A stretch of DNA of 64,000 bases, taken from Loripinus fragilis. Lineage: Eukaryota > Mollusca > Bivalvia > Lucinida > Lucinidae. The notes under the pieces are model-generated. The model was not told where the DNA came from. It saw only the letters and a list, made by a program, of their open reading frames with translations, and searched no databases. Every line of letters begins with the position of its first letter. Positions within the stretch are counted from its first letter, which is position 1. The translations under genes were made by a program, and so were the position numbers. Of the stretch, positions 44,356-56,449 are shown in pieces. The DNA is taken from contig OZ026517.1 of assembly GCA_964019695.1 (NCBI GenBank), positions 76,673,252 through 76,737,251 of the forward strand, given 5' to 3'.

Positions 44356-45730
44356 GACTGTATAAAGAATTGATCATCATATAGATTTACTTCTGAAACA
44401 AATGAATTGTATGAAGATATTGTCGATTATTGCTAAAACAATGATGACAAAGATCTCATTATGCACTCTTACCTATACACCTGCTTTGTTTGCATGTTCG
44501 ATTGCCTCTTCCTCTGGGTTGCTCTTTTTTCTTATTTCTCAACAAAAACATATGTGGTCTAGGGGCCAAACTGATATATATGAGCTATTTTGCGAGTTTG
44601 TTTCACCCCCCAGGAAGAAAAACTTGGTTACTATTTTCAGTTAGGAACATGTCTTGGGGCCATGAAAATCCATGTTTTACTAAGTTTTCTGTGGTCAGCT
44701 TTCTGTAAATGGCCTGTAATCAACGTTACCCTACTAACAATGAAAATAGTAGTACTAAAATACAAGACAAATAGGATATTTTACAAAAGTATCAATGAAA
44801 TTATTTGAACTTTATATGGTTGATCGTGTCATAAACATCAATTGCAGACATCTGTGAGATGTATTTCTGCTCATCAGTGTAACCTACGTTACATTTTATA
44901 CAAAATTACAGATTATGACTTTAGAGAATTTTATATAAAAATGAATCATGTTCCCCAACCCCAGGAAGATAAGCTTGGTTACTATTTACAGTCAGAGACA
45001 TGTCCTGGGGCCCTAGAAACCCATGTTTTTTGAAGTTTTCTTTGGCCAGTCTTCTGTAAAAGGCCTGTAATCAATGTTACCCTAATAACATTAAAAATAC
45101 CAACAAAAAGACAAGACCAATAGGATATTTTCCAATAATACTAATGAAATTATTTGAGCTTTACACGTTTCAGCTAGACATAAATATCAATTATAAACAT
45201 TTGTGATATGTACTTCTGCTCCCCAGAGTTATTTATGTTACATTTTTTTATGAAATTGCAGATCATAACTTAAAAGATTGCATATCAGAATAAACCATGT
45301 TCCACAACCATAAATGTGTAATAAAGATTTCGATTCTAATGATGAATTTTCATTTTCACATATTGAAGCAATTTATAAATTGCAACTGGCAAAAAAAAAG
45401 TGTAGTAAAATAAATATTTCAAGATGTTTATAAGCGTCTCACTTCTACTGGCGTACATATTTTATTTTCGTCAATTTACATTGCACTGGGATGGGCACTG
45501 TCTGTCTTCTTATATCTCTTTCACAATGAAATTAAATATCGACTTAACAAACAGGTTTAACTACCATTGATATTTAATTTCTGTCAATATATAAATAAGG
45601 TAACGTAGGTAACAAAATAATGTCATGCATAAATGGATAAAGTTAATAGAATTTGTGGAGAATAGACTCAAAGTTTTTGCCTTTGCCCGACTACAAGCAA
45701 GGCAAAATTTAAGTCTACTCTTAACATGTA

Positions 45731-47779
45731 TTTAATAACTTCAATTACAGACACATTATTCTAAATAAACACTAATATAAGAGTTGTGTATGTTTTGGTT
45801 CTTTTACTTTAATATGGCTATTTGCATTTTTGCCAATGGTTCATGGCAATATAAATGATATTTACTTCTTGATTCAAATATTGGACTGAAGATACCGTAT
45901 ATCAATTAAAAATTAAAAGTAAAAATGTCAAAGCAATATTTCCTGCATCTGGTGGCAGGGCAGAGATGATAGTGCGCGGTGCCTTCCAGAGCAGGGGCTT
46001 TCTGTTGATTTTATACAGAGAAAGACAAATCTTAAACTTAATAAAGTTCTGGTTAAGCCTTCTTTTAACAAGAGCGAATGGGTAACAGATTGGTCCGATT
46101 TGATGATTAGCTATTTTACAAGTTATATACCCTTTACACTAAATGAATATGTAAGGTAAGTGCATAACATATGTAACAGCACACTGCCATTATTTTAGTT
46201 TAAATACATTTTTCCTGCAAGTTCTGGCTCTTTTTGCCATTAAAAATATTTTATCAGGCTTGAAAAAAACTATGTTTGCTAAAAAAGTGAGTATGACCAG
46301 GAAATGTCACAATCGCAGACTGCAGACCAACCAACGGTACTGTGAAGAAGAGACATTTTAGGTCTTGACTGTGTTTTGCTATACATGTAATCTAAAATTT
46401 CTAACTCATCTTTTAAAGACTGCAAACATAATATCAACCAAAGTATTTATCAGAACAGTTCGAAGTAGCATGGTTTATACCCAAATGTACCTGATGTATT
46501 GTAGATCTAGTCTAAACAGGTTCTCTTGTATGCTTAATACATTTAATTTTCACTGTTGGCAATTACGTTTTGAAAACAAATAACAAATTACAATGTATCA
46601 TCTGTCACAATTGCAATTTTCTCTACTTTTGTTAAGCACGATTCTTTTATGTCATATTGTTATGCTTATTATATTATACAACAATTTTGAAAGAAATTAT
46701 TTTGTTTGTTAATTAAGAAAAGTTAAGGTAAAGCCATACTCATAGACTGAAAATCATAGTATGTGGTAACACTATTACAAAGCTATAAAGATATTTCATG
46801 GTAACATTAATTGCAAATATTTTGTCAGTTATTGAATCTTTTTGCAAGTCCATTTTCAGGAGTTACAACTTAAATCATAAACATGACACAACAAAATTAT
46901 GCAACATGATTTGAATCTCTGAAGCTCACAGATTTAGTTGTCAAATGATTGTCAGTTGAAAAAAAGGTGTCACAACTAACACGCAGCTATTGGCGTTCTT
47001 ACATTGTTAATAATGTAGTTTTGTGTTGTTGTTTTTTGCACTGCCGGAGTTATTTGTAACAATTATACATGTTTGCACATGATCTATGAAATGAAAAGTA
47101 TGAGCCTTATGGTCAGTTTGTTGGTTTCAAAGATTTACTAAAGTAGGCTTATTGTGTGCAGAGCCATCCGAAAATGTGAATAATACATCGGATAACAGCT
47201 TGTAGACAGCATTTTAGTCATAAACTGACTCATTCTTGTACCCATTTGTAAACACTTACATTGTTTGAGGGCTGTCTTGTCTACAGTGAAAGGAAAGCAT
47301 TTCCATTTAATTTTAAGTGTAGTGTCATATTAAGATTACAAATATTTAGTACTGTATGTTGCCAGTTACAAGTCCTAGCTAATCTCGTATGTTGCACTGG
47401 TTAATACATGTAATATGATACTGTAATATAAAGTCAAACCTTATATGCAAAAAAATCACTGTTTCAGCAAACTGATATGGTTGAAAAACAGATTCATTAA
47501 ATGTTAGGATGGCGAGCATCCCAACCAAGGGATTGCTTTCTACATCACGCCAATCAGAAACATTAAAACAATTAATTATGTTTGTAAATTTGCATTAGAT
47601 AAATCTTTCGTGATGTAATTTCTCAAAACATGACCTCTAATTAACTTATGAAAGACTGGGTATACACTGAAGCTGTCAGCTGATCAAATGTGGTGAATGA
47701 CAGCTGCGTGCGTAGCATGTTTACTTCGTTGAATAACCTTATTAAGAGCCTTTGTCACCTAAAGACCAACTAAGACACA
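45731..47779. other. Centre of the long-inverted-repeat element; no gene
   Basis: About 2 kb, mostly AT-rich. A GC-richer patch at 45945-46090 and several GTTGCC/TGACATA stretches were checked without finding a frame. Contains a PLE-1 tail at 46286. Confidence 0.5.
46286..46358 (-). mobile_element. Very short PLE-1 tail
   Basis: AAAAAGTGAGTATGACCAGG, ATGTCACAATCGCAGACTGC and CCAACCAACGGTAC are the last 70 bp of PLE-1 in reverse. Confidence 0.75.
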
Positions 47780-49517
47780 CACTTACCCTAATTGGATATT
47801 TTCCAATAGTATCAATGAACTTATTTGAGCTTTAAATCTTTGACCTAGACATAAACACTGGCTGTGGACATATGTGAGATAGGTTTCTGCTCGTCAGCGT
47901 TACGTTTGTTACGTTTCATACAAATTGAGATAATGACTTTTTAATTGCATATTAGAATAAAACATGTTCCCCAACCTTAATTTTATAATGTTGGTCTCTA
48001 TTATATTGGTAAATTACCATTTTTAAAAAATTAACAGCTGTTTGTAACTTGTAACTGTAGTGAAATAAATATTTAAATACGCGTATTAGCATGTAACCTG
48101 TACTGGCTTATATATTTTCTATCCTGATTTTATATGGTAACGTAATTTACAGGCCTATTATGAGTTTGACAGCAGGAAACGTAATAAAACATTTAGTCCA
48201 ATATTTGAATCATGAAGCAGATAATATGTTTATTGTTATGAATCATTGGTAAAAAAACCCCGCAAACTGTCATATCAAAGTAACAGAATCAATCAAAATT
48301 GCAAAACTCTTATTTTATTGTTTATTTAGAATAATTTGACTATAATTGAAGTTATTTAAAAAAAAAGATAGAGAGTAGACTCAAATATAACCTTGTCAAC
48401 AGGCTATGTCGTCAGGCTAAGGAAGAATTTGAGTCTACTTTCCACACTTTAGTGTTTAATCTATTTATGCAAAGGACAATGCTGTTACCTACGTTACCTT
48501 TTATATATTAACAGCAACAAACTTTCCATCGTCGTAGAAACTGTGTATTAAGTTATTATTTTATTTCACTGTGACAAAGATGAACGAAGACATTGTACAT
48601 TCCAATGCAATATAAATCAGGTCAGATAGAAAATATGTACGCCAGGAGAAGTAACGTGCTGATAAGCATATTTAAACGTTTATTTTGCTTCCTCTATCGC
48701 CAGTTACAAGTTATAGGTAGCTTTTATATGTAAGAATGGTAATTCATCATTTGAATAGAGATCTTTATCTCATATTTAAGATTGGAGAACATGGTTTATT
48801 TTAATATGTAATCTATAAAGTCATAAAATGCAATTTCATAAAAAAAGGTAACATAAGTAACTCTGACCAGCAGAAATACACTCCACAGATGTCTCAAATT
48901 GGTGTTTAAGTCTAGCTCAAACATGTAAAGCTCAAATAATTTCATTAATACTATTGAAAAATATCCCATAAGTCTTGTATTTTGTGTTACTATTTTTAAA
49001 GTCAGTAGGGTAACATTGATTACAGGCCATTTACAGACAACTTACCGAAGAAATCTTAGTAAATTATGGGTTTATAAGGCCACAAGACATGTCTCTGACT
49101 GAAAATAGTAACCAAGTGTTCCTTCCTGCGGTTAGGGAACATGGTTCATTCTCATATGCAATATATAAAGTCATTATCTCCAATTTCGTATAAAATGTAA
49201 CATACGTCACGCTGTTGAGCAAAAATATATCTCACAGATGTCTGCAATTAATGTTTATGACTAGATCAAACATTTAAAGTTCAAATAATTTCATTGATAC
49301 TTTTGTAAAATATTTTATTAGTCTCGTATTTTGTATACTACCATTTTCTATGTTAGTATGGTAACGTTGGTTACATGCCATTTACAGAAAGCTGACCACA
49401 GAAAACTTAGTAAAACATGGGTTTCCAAGGCCCAAAGACATGTCCCTGACTGAAAATAGTGACCAAGTTTTTCTTCCTGGGGGGTGCAACAGAACTCAAA
49501 ATTTGAGATTTGGCCCC

Positions 49518-50105
49518 TACACTAATGTTGAGTATACTCAGAAACGTCTTAATGATATAAGACCACATAAAACCATAACCAATCAGGAAAAAGACCATGT
49601 GTAGTTGTTAGAAGGACTAAGTGTTTAGGTTTGCTGCAAACCTTTTTGATGACCAATAGTGCAGACCGGTAGCAGCAGATCGTCTTATTTGTGCCTCCTT
49701 GATGACTTGAAAGCATGTCTAAGTAAACATAATTTACGCATAAATGAAGCATGTCATTATTGTATGTGATTTCATAGATGAATCTCAATCATTTGATTTA
49801 TAAAGTCATCATCCCTTGTTTAAATTTTACAATTTTAATCCTAAGAACCAATCTCCACTAAATACTAATAAAACTCAGTTTGAGATAGACCAGTCGTTCA
49901 CTGCTTATAATAGGAACGCCTGATAAGTTTACGTAGGTGATTATGTTAACCCCCTTCTGATAGACAAACCATACACATAAGAAGATAAAAAGGCAGAATT
50001 ACGGTTTCCTTTGCTATGTTTGCTAAGAAATCAAAAGTATTGGTCCAAAACCCAGTTTGGAAAAAAATAATAGCAATCATTGTTCAAGGTCATGGCTCAA
50101 ATTTT
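49518..50105. other. No gene seen
   Basis: Unique-looking AT-rich intron sequence. Short minus-strand frames (49407-49788) show no domain. Confidence 0.5.
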
Positions 50106-50490
50106 GTAAAAAGTAAGTGAGTATGTTCAGAAAATATCACAATCACACACCACAGACCAACCCACGGCACCGTGAGGAAGAATCAAAGAATATATACAGT
50201 AACAATACATCCGTAAGACAATAAAAGCAAAGCAACCAGGTCTCTCTTCCTCTTCAAGATGATTGCAAACAAGAAAGGACACAAAATAATGCATAGCAAA
50301 ACAAAGACATACACCGAACCCCCACAACCAATGGGAAGCACAGCAAACAACAGATCAACAACAACAGAACCACTGCCTTAGAACGGACAGCAGCCTAAGC
50401 CACATAGGGGGGCTTAAATGCATTTTACTGGTAACAAATCTTCGCCCTAGATTCTGTCGTTGTTTAAACACAAAATTGTTTAGCTCGCAT
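50106..50490 (-). mobile_element. PLE-1 tail, uninterrupted reference copy
   Basis: Complete order of tail landmarks in reverse: AGTAAGTGAGTATG, CACCACAGACCAACCCACG, CACCGTGAGGAAGAA, AGCAACCAGGTCTCTCTTCC, CCGAACCCCCACAA, CTTAAATGCATTTTACTGG, CTTCGCCCTAGATTCTG and TAGCTCGCATG. Its 5' edge abuts the 5' edge of the PLE-2 copy to the right. Confidence 0.82.
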
Positions 50491-51998
50491 GAAGGCTCTC
50501 CTTACCTTGCATGTTATGACAGAAATGCATTTTTTACCTCAGAAAAACCTAAAAAATATCATGCATGGTCATGTCAAAATGTATGTGATGCGCTGACCTT
50601 TTTGTTGGACAAAATTTTAATCAATTTGGCACCAAGCTGTATAGACAAGTAGTTGGGATTCATATGGGCACTAATTGTGCTCCCCTGGATGCAGATTCAT
50701 TCCTGTTTTGTTATGAGAGGGACTTTATGATGATAATCAGGCTGATGTATCTGTACATCCAGATATTTGGACGATATTTTAAATATAAATAATGTTTATT
50801 TTGACAATATGGTTAGTCAAATATACCCGTCAGAGCTCCAACTGAATAAAGTCAATACCTCTGATACCAAAGCCGCATTTTTAGACTTGCATTTGTCAAT
50901 TTCTAATGATATTATTTCTACTAAAATTATGATAAACGTGACCACTTTGATTTTGAAATTGTCAATTTCCCATTTTTAGATGGTGATGTTCCTCGTTCTA
51001 CATCCTATGGAGTCTATATCTCTCAACTCATTCGTTTTGCTAGAGCATCTAGCTATGTTGCTGACTTCAACACTCGCAATAAATTGTTAACTCAGAAACT
51101 TCTTAAACAAGGCTATCGGTATCATAAACTTCGCAAAATATTTTCAAAATTTTGTAGACGATACTATGATTTGATTTCTAAATTGCAAGTCGTAATTAAA
51201 TGTCTCTTGCGCCAAGGAATTTCAGAAACTGATTTCTATGGTGACTTGGTGTATAAATTGTAGAAGATTGTTGGCTCTAATATTTTTCAGCGCAGTTAAT
51301 TAAAATAATTTCCCATTATAAAAAGATTGGCTATAACATTAATGTATTGCAACAGACTGCATGCTTGGTGGTCAACCCAATCATGGTTGGCAACTTTGCT
51401 TTCCTCTTTAATTGCACGCCGATGGGTCGGACTTCAGACTCTATGATGGTTCTGACTTAAAGACTTATCTATTGATAAGATGGTTGGGGCCTGATGCTTT
51501 GGCTGTTTGTTGGGCCCACCGGGGTTTACCTGTTGGATTTCTTTTGCTCCGATATTCAGTTTTATTTACTGTTGAGTCCTTATCTTTGTTTTATCTCTTT
51601 GTTAAATCTTGATTTATATGTTTAAGGAGAAGATGCATTGATAAGTTAGGGGTCTTTCATGCAAACCAAATGTCTATGTGTCTTGATCCACGTCTGAATT
51701 AAGGGTGAGGTTGGTGCCGTTAAACCGGTTTAAGCCCTCCAGTAAAATATTTTACTGACCATTCCAAGGCAGTACTTCTTTTGTTGATCTTTTATGTTTT
51801 TGTTCTGTCTTGTGTTTGCTATGTCTTTTTACGCGACTGTTTATATGTACTTTGTGGTCACCTGCTGGGAAAGGGCTGACCTCTTTGCTCTCGTTTGTGG
51901 TGTCTAACTGTGAGTTTGTCACTTTCCCATTGGTATCCTGGGTCAGGTGTGGTACTTGATTGTATCGATTCCTGATCTCTGCACCCTTACTTACTTTG
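50490..51998 (+). mobile_element. PLE-2 copy, 5'-truncated
   Basis: Close relative of 24870-26398 throughout. Coding part to about 51460 (CCAGATATTTGGACGATATT at 50759 encodes the YLDD region), then the same 3' region and end CCTTACTTACTTT. Deletions (for example at 50737-50757) and single-base changes break the frame. Confidence 0.85.
50520..51462 (+). pseudogene. Degenerate Penelope-type reverse transcriptase
   Basis: The longest open piece is 50767-50979 (DDILNINNVYFDNMVSQIYP, then FLDLHLSISNDIISTK). The A-run is six long at 50551-50556, keeping the frame that is lost at 24927. Frames then break near 50735 and 50930, and a stop (TAG, 51261) replaces a Lys codon. It ends at a TAA in the same place as the copy at 25866. 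It adds to the evidence that the family is inactive here. Confidence 0.75.
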
Positions 51999-53557
51999 AT
52001 GGGTCACCAAACTAAATTCAAGACAAACAGGCTCTTACGTAAAATAACTAATTATATCTAAAGCTTAGACTATGTGTGCATTTTCGTGGTGATAAACGGT
52101 CAAACATGTTGTGCTTCTTTAAATATTTTTCTTAGGCATTATTCTTTCTTTCTTATGCTCACACATGAAGGTGATTACTGAAGGATAAGTATAAATTAGT
52201 GAGCAGAAAAACACAAGGGTGCTTACTGATTATTCTGAAATATATCTTCTACTGATTTATGTGATTGGACAATATGGTCACATTATGTCTATTAAAACAC
52301 TCCCTGGGATATACAAAAAGATAAAAAAAAAATGATTTTCACAGACGAGTAAATGAATTTGCAATAAGGAAAGTTTAAGCTAATTAACTGTCTATGTCGA
52401 TATTGATACGTTTCCCCATCTATATAAAAAACGCAAGTCTACCTTCACAACAAAAATGTGAATAATCTGCAATGAAAATACAATTTTTTTCTAAATGGTA
52501 CAATTGCTAACAGTCGGTTTCAAAAACAAATCTTAATCTAAGTACAGTGAAAAACTAGATGCACTCTACCAACATTTCCAAGAATGAGCTGACTAAAAGT
52601 TAATACGATAAACGTCTTGAAATGCATTTGAATGTTTTAATTTGTTGCTACTCTTACAAAGCAGCCTATTGTTCAAAAGATTTTGTACAGGTTTCATATT
52701 TTATACATTTCATATGGCAATTTACTTCAATATAGGACATAAACGTTAAACGCATAGTAAATTTGTTTCTATTTGTTTACCTGAATGATAAATACAATAT
52801 TTAAAGACTGGTTTAAAAATGGATATCTGGTGTCGTTTAAACCCTGTAAATCAGAATCATAACATAATGTGTATATAGCTGTACATGTATGACTTGGGTT
52901 CCCCTTCAAAACAACTCAAATTTGAATATCAATTTTGAAAATATAACGTTTATAAAACATTTCAAAAGTTTTCACCATCTGAAAATATTACCTAGATTGT
53001 GAGAAGTACTGTAGGTCAGACGTAAAAAAAAGGAAAGGCGAAAACATTGTCCCATAACTCAAAGATTGCGTTTGTTCATCTAACGTGAATAATGAATGAA
53101 AACAACTTATACGATACACAAAATCTGTAGACTAGTTCTTTTCAAATGAATTATCAAAACAGATTTTCTTTTTTAAACCAACTACAAAACTCTGAATACC
53201 TATATTGGGCAAGTACATGGAAATTTTGTACTTATTACATTGACGCCTAGCGAAGACACAAACGAGTGTTTCTTCTTAGCACATGGGATGGGAAGTTGAT
53301 GACGGTTCAGATCGAAGTTCAGGCCTTCTGGTAAGAGTGTGTAAATGATTTCTTCATTTTTAATTCCCAACGAAACCATGTGTTGTGGATGTTTTGAGGG
53401 CACAAAAGCATGCTTAAACAGATCAGTATGATATATATTAACAATTTCATGCTAAAATAGTTGCTTATATAGACCTCTGATAAAATAAGAATTATCTCAT
53501 GTATTGGTGCAACAATTGGTGTCTGCCTATAAAAGATTGTAAAGCTTTGTGACTTAC
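51999..53557. other. Cadherin intron; no gene
   Basis: AT-rich. The minus frame at 53403-53200 has no domain. Nothing repeated was recognised. Confidence 0.55.
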
Positions 53558-53692
53558 TTCAAACTGTAGATTTGGCGTCATTTCTCTGTCAAGTAGACCA
53601 GGATCTTTAACTGTTATCACTCCAGATGTTTCATCAATAGCGAAGACGTTTATATTTGATGAAAGTTGGTATAAAAATTCACCGTTGATGCC
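53558..53692 (-). CDS. Cadherin exon B
   Basis: This 135-bp exon (45 codons, phase 0 at both ends) lies between a polypyrimidine acceptor (TTTTTTCAG) and a consensus donor (GAA|GTAAGT). It encodes the middle of an extracellular cadherin repeat: GINGEFLYQL, then FAIDETSGVITV (strand D to E signature), then LLDRE (the calcium-binding DRE motif) and LQFE. Splicing to the exon at 8717 gives LQFE followed by VVAVDAFGN, the normal order of a cadherin repeat. Nothing is missing between them, so the intron that follows is 44,840 bp long. Confidence 0.92.
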
Positions 53693-54699
53693 CTGAAAAA
53701 ATACTCATTTAGAGGTCGCAGCCTCGTGGTTGTTTCTGTGTGAAACTGGTTAAATTTTTCCCCATGCATTGTTATAGCGTTGATATTTTTCATATTCTGG
53801 TCCTTCAGAATACCGCTTAAGCATGCGAATTATTGCACTTTTCTTTAGTTCTCATGAACAGACTCAATAAAACCGAGCTGCTGTTCTCTAATATTGTAGG
53901 TTTTCTCTATTTCTGAAAGATCCATTTTCCCAGATTATTAATGTTAAATTGGTCGAGTTATGGCATAGTCCTTACTGTTAAATTCACGCTTGACATGGTT
54001 TTTAATTGGGCATCGACGTGAGAAAACCTGTCTTTTTGGGGTTTGCGAACAACAAAGGCACAGACTATACTGCCTAATCTGATCAGCGCCTTTATTATTC
54101 GCTTAATGAAAAGGATCATATCTAGACTTGCTACAAGCGAAATTTCTGTAGCTGAGCAGGTTGGTTTGAATATCAGTTTGTTGAAAGCCCTGAAGATAGG
54201 CTTTGTTGCGATAAAATTATTTATCTTTTTTGATAGGCATAGCCATAGGTTCTTATGAGTAGAACAGTGATAATGTTTGGTCCATTGTTAAAAGCTAGTG
54301 ACTACCCGATTGTGGTATTCTTGTCAATTGATACAGTTGTTTTATTTTACACTTATACTAATCAAAACTGTGGAACATGTAACTGCAATATTAATTCAAT
54401 ATCCAAATAATGTTCACCCGTTTAAACATTGGAAATGTGTGTGTATTATTTTCAAAGCAGGGGTTTGTAAGAAAATGATTAGAAAAAAGTCTGCGCATGT
54501 CCCATTACCCTCCAGCTATCAACCTGATCTAACAGTGCTGCAATCATAACAAGGCTTCACTAAATTTTTCAATGAAGTGGCCATGTGTGTGCATGCGTGC
54601 GTGCGTGCATGCGTGCGTGCGTGCATGCGTGCGTGTGTGTATGTGTGTGTGTGCGTGTGAATTTAAGAATCAGATCATGAGTTCAGTGATACGACACAG
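53693..54699. other. Cadherin intron with a microsatellite
   Basis: No gene. Contains (TGCG)n/(TG)n at about 54584-54658. Confidence 0.55.
54584..54658. repeat. GTGC/GCAT and TG microsatellite
   Basis: TGTGTGCATGCGTGCGTGCG-type units over about 75 bp. Alternating purine-pyrimidine, so Z-DNA-prone. Confidence 0.9.
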
Positions 54700-54795
54700 A
54701 AATTAATTCTGTACATGAGGCTTTTCCTCACAGTGCCATGGGTTGATCTTTGGTGTATGATTTTGTTATGTTTTGTTCGTACTCACTTTCTTTGA
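54700..54795 (+). mobile_element. PLE-1 tail fragment
   Basis: TTCCTCACAGTGCCATGGG, TTGATCTTTGGTGTATGATT and GTACTCACTTTCTTT are a diverged PLE-1 3' end. Confidence 0.6.
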
Positions 54796-54889
54796 CTTTG
54801 CCTCCTGCTGTAATATTGACCTTGAATCAGTTTGACCTAATTGAGGTGGACATGCTCTTCAAGTATCGTTAAAATGTTTCCTCTATGTG

Positions 54890-55180
54890 TTATATAGCTT
54901 AGGCTGCTGTCTGTCTAAGGCGGTGGTTCTGTTGTTGTTGATCTATTGTTTAATGTACTTCCCATTGTTTGTGGGGGTGCTGTCTTTATTTTGTTTTGCA
55001 TCACTTTATGTGCTTTCTAGTTTTGCAATCATATTGAAGGGGAAGAGAAAGCTTGTTGCTTTGTTTTTATTGTCTTGTGGATATATTGTTATTGTGAATG
55101 TTCTGTGCCTCTCCCTCATGGTGCCGTGGGTTGGTCTGCAGTTTGTGATTGTGGTATTTCCAGATCATACTCACTTACTT
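54890..55180 (+). mobile_element. PLE-1 tail, well preserved
   Basis: AGGCTGCTGTCTGTCTAAGG, TTGTTGTTGATCTATTG, GGGGAAGAGAAAGCTTGTTG, GTGCCGTGGGTTGGTC and TCATACTCACTTACTTTTTA are in full order. It shows the single GCTTAGGC empty site used to define the TTA duplication at 11766. Confidence 0.82.
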
Positions 55181-55621
55181 TTTAATGTGCTAGGGAGTGG
55201 ACAAAATCAGTATATGTTACGTTTGACATGAGGTATGATATTGTAGCAGGGTATTGAAACCTTAATTCTACATGCTTCTCACATCAGGTGGACATAGGGT
55301 TTTATTTATTTTTATCAAAATTTCAAGAGGGTGTGAATAATACTAAGACAGGGGGATCTCATGAAATGGCGATATCAAAGCACTGCTGATGGACACATGA
55401 ACAGAAAGATAATGTGGAAACATTATACTCTACCACAAATAAGCACTTCATATTTTTTTATTTATTAGTCTAAACATATTTCAGTAGTTCAAAGTAGCTG
55501 ATTGATGGAGGTTTTTTTTTTCGGCACCGCCATGTACATTAAATGAGAAAAATAATCAGTTACGAGTTATATCCTCTTATCTGGAAGCATGATTTAATTG
55601 AGAGAAGTGTTGTAGATTCAC

Positions 55622-55789
55622 CTGATCTTGATCTGTTGCCACGACTGTGATTACGTATCCATAAGCATTCTCAACCAGAGACACATCATAAGAAGTTGGG
55701 TTGAATATTGGGAGATTATCATTTATATCCAAGACAGTGATGTGAACTGCTGCAGAGGCAGTTTTGGTTGGGTTGTCAGCCTGATAACA
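55622..55789 (-). CDS. Cadherin exon A (most 5' in window)
   Basis: Exon of a large cadherin, a calcium-dependent adhesion protein of the cell surface. It is bounded by an acceptor (...TTTTCTAG) and a donor (CAG|GTGAAT), and its 168 bp give 56 codons with no stop. Visible motifs are ADNP near the start, ITVLDINDN closing one extracellular repeat, then YDVSLVEN (the XEX motif) and VVATDQDQ (the DXD motif) opening the next. The phase-0 join to the exon at 53692 continues directly with GINGEFLYQL, as the fold requires. The intron falls at the same place in the repeat as the start of the exon at 8717. Which cadherin type this is (Fat, Dachsous, CDH23-like or protocadherin-like) cannot be told from these pieces. 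Confidence 0.9.
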
Positions 55790-55877
55790 CTAGAAAATAA
55801 GATTTTAAAGAAATTAAGAATCAGATAATTATCCATTGAATACCAGATACGTTATTGTATAAAATTTCCAAAAGGGG

Positions 55878-56449
55878 TACGTGCATTAAGAGACTATTTT
55901 GGCCCCCCCTCTGAGGTCAAAAAATAAAAGTTGCTCTTCACAAGTTTCTTCTTATTAGTTTATTAGAACAATAGCCAAAGTGTAAAAGTCTTGCATTGAT
56001 TCGACTTTTACGGTTGCTATGATAACAAAAACAGCCGCCAAAATAGTCTGAAAATAAGAAAATTACCATTTTGGAGCAAATTTGAGACATGTAACAGAGG
56101 GATCAATATAGAGCACAAGCAAATACCAAAAAAATATTTTAACAGATGATGAGAATTATCACGGCACACAATATATTAAAAAGTTTTTTTTGGTATTTGC
56201 TTGTGCTGACATCTAATTCTTAAATAATCAGTCTCTAAAAGCCTCAAATTTGGCCTAAAATGGCAATTTCTCGATTTTAAGCCTATTTTGTTGGCCATTT
56301 TGGTTACCATAGCAATAGGTAAAAGAAAAAAAAATGCCAGAATTTTACACTTGGGCTATTCTTCTAATACACAAATAAGATGAAATTGGTGAGAAGTACC
56401 TTCAGTTTTTGGCTGTAGATGGGGCAAAAATAGCCCCTTAATGCACGTA
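55878..56449. mobile_element. Fold-back MITE, 572 bp, nearly palindromic
   Basis: Ends TACGTGCATTAAG on both sides. Arms of about 285 bp pair over nearly their whole length: CACAAGCAAATACCAAAAAA (56118) pairs with its complement at 56180, and AGACTATTTTGG and GCTATTTTTGCCCC pair at the ends. It lies 89 bp upstream of cadherin exon A's acceptor, on the intron side. Transcribed, it would form a long hairpin RNA. Confidence 0.85.

Larger units (their letters stand above)
44562..49517. mobile_element. Complex element with inverted repeats of about 1.2 kb
   Basis: The left arm (44562-45730) and right arm (48365-49517) are inverted copies. Outer ends read TAGGGGCCAAA, then CACCCCCCAGGAAGAAAAAC on each side. 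Inner landmarks pair up, such as AGAGTAGACTCAAA (48371) with its complement near 45661 and GGTAACGTAGGTAAC (45599) with its complement near 48487. Each arm contains about 340-bp tandem subrepeats (44640 and 44985; 48835 and 49130). A third, same-strand copy of the inner arm lies at 47780-48340. No transposase was seen. TA flanks both ends, but the true boundary is uncertain. Confidence 0.7.

Noticed and set aside
54887..55231. 114-codon membrane-like ORF
   Set aside because: It is a translation of the PLE-1 3' untranslated tail; other copies have stops in all frames.
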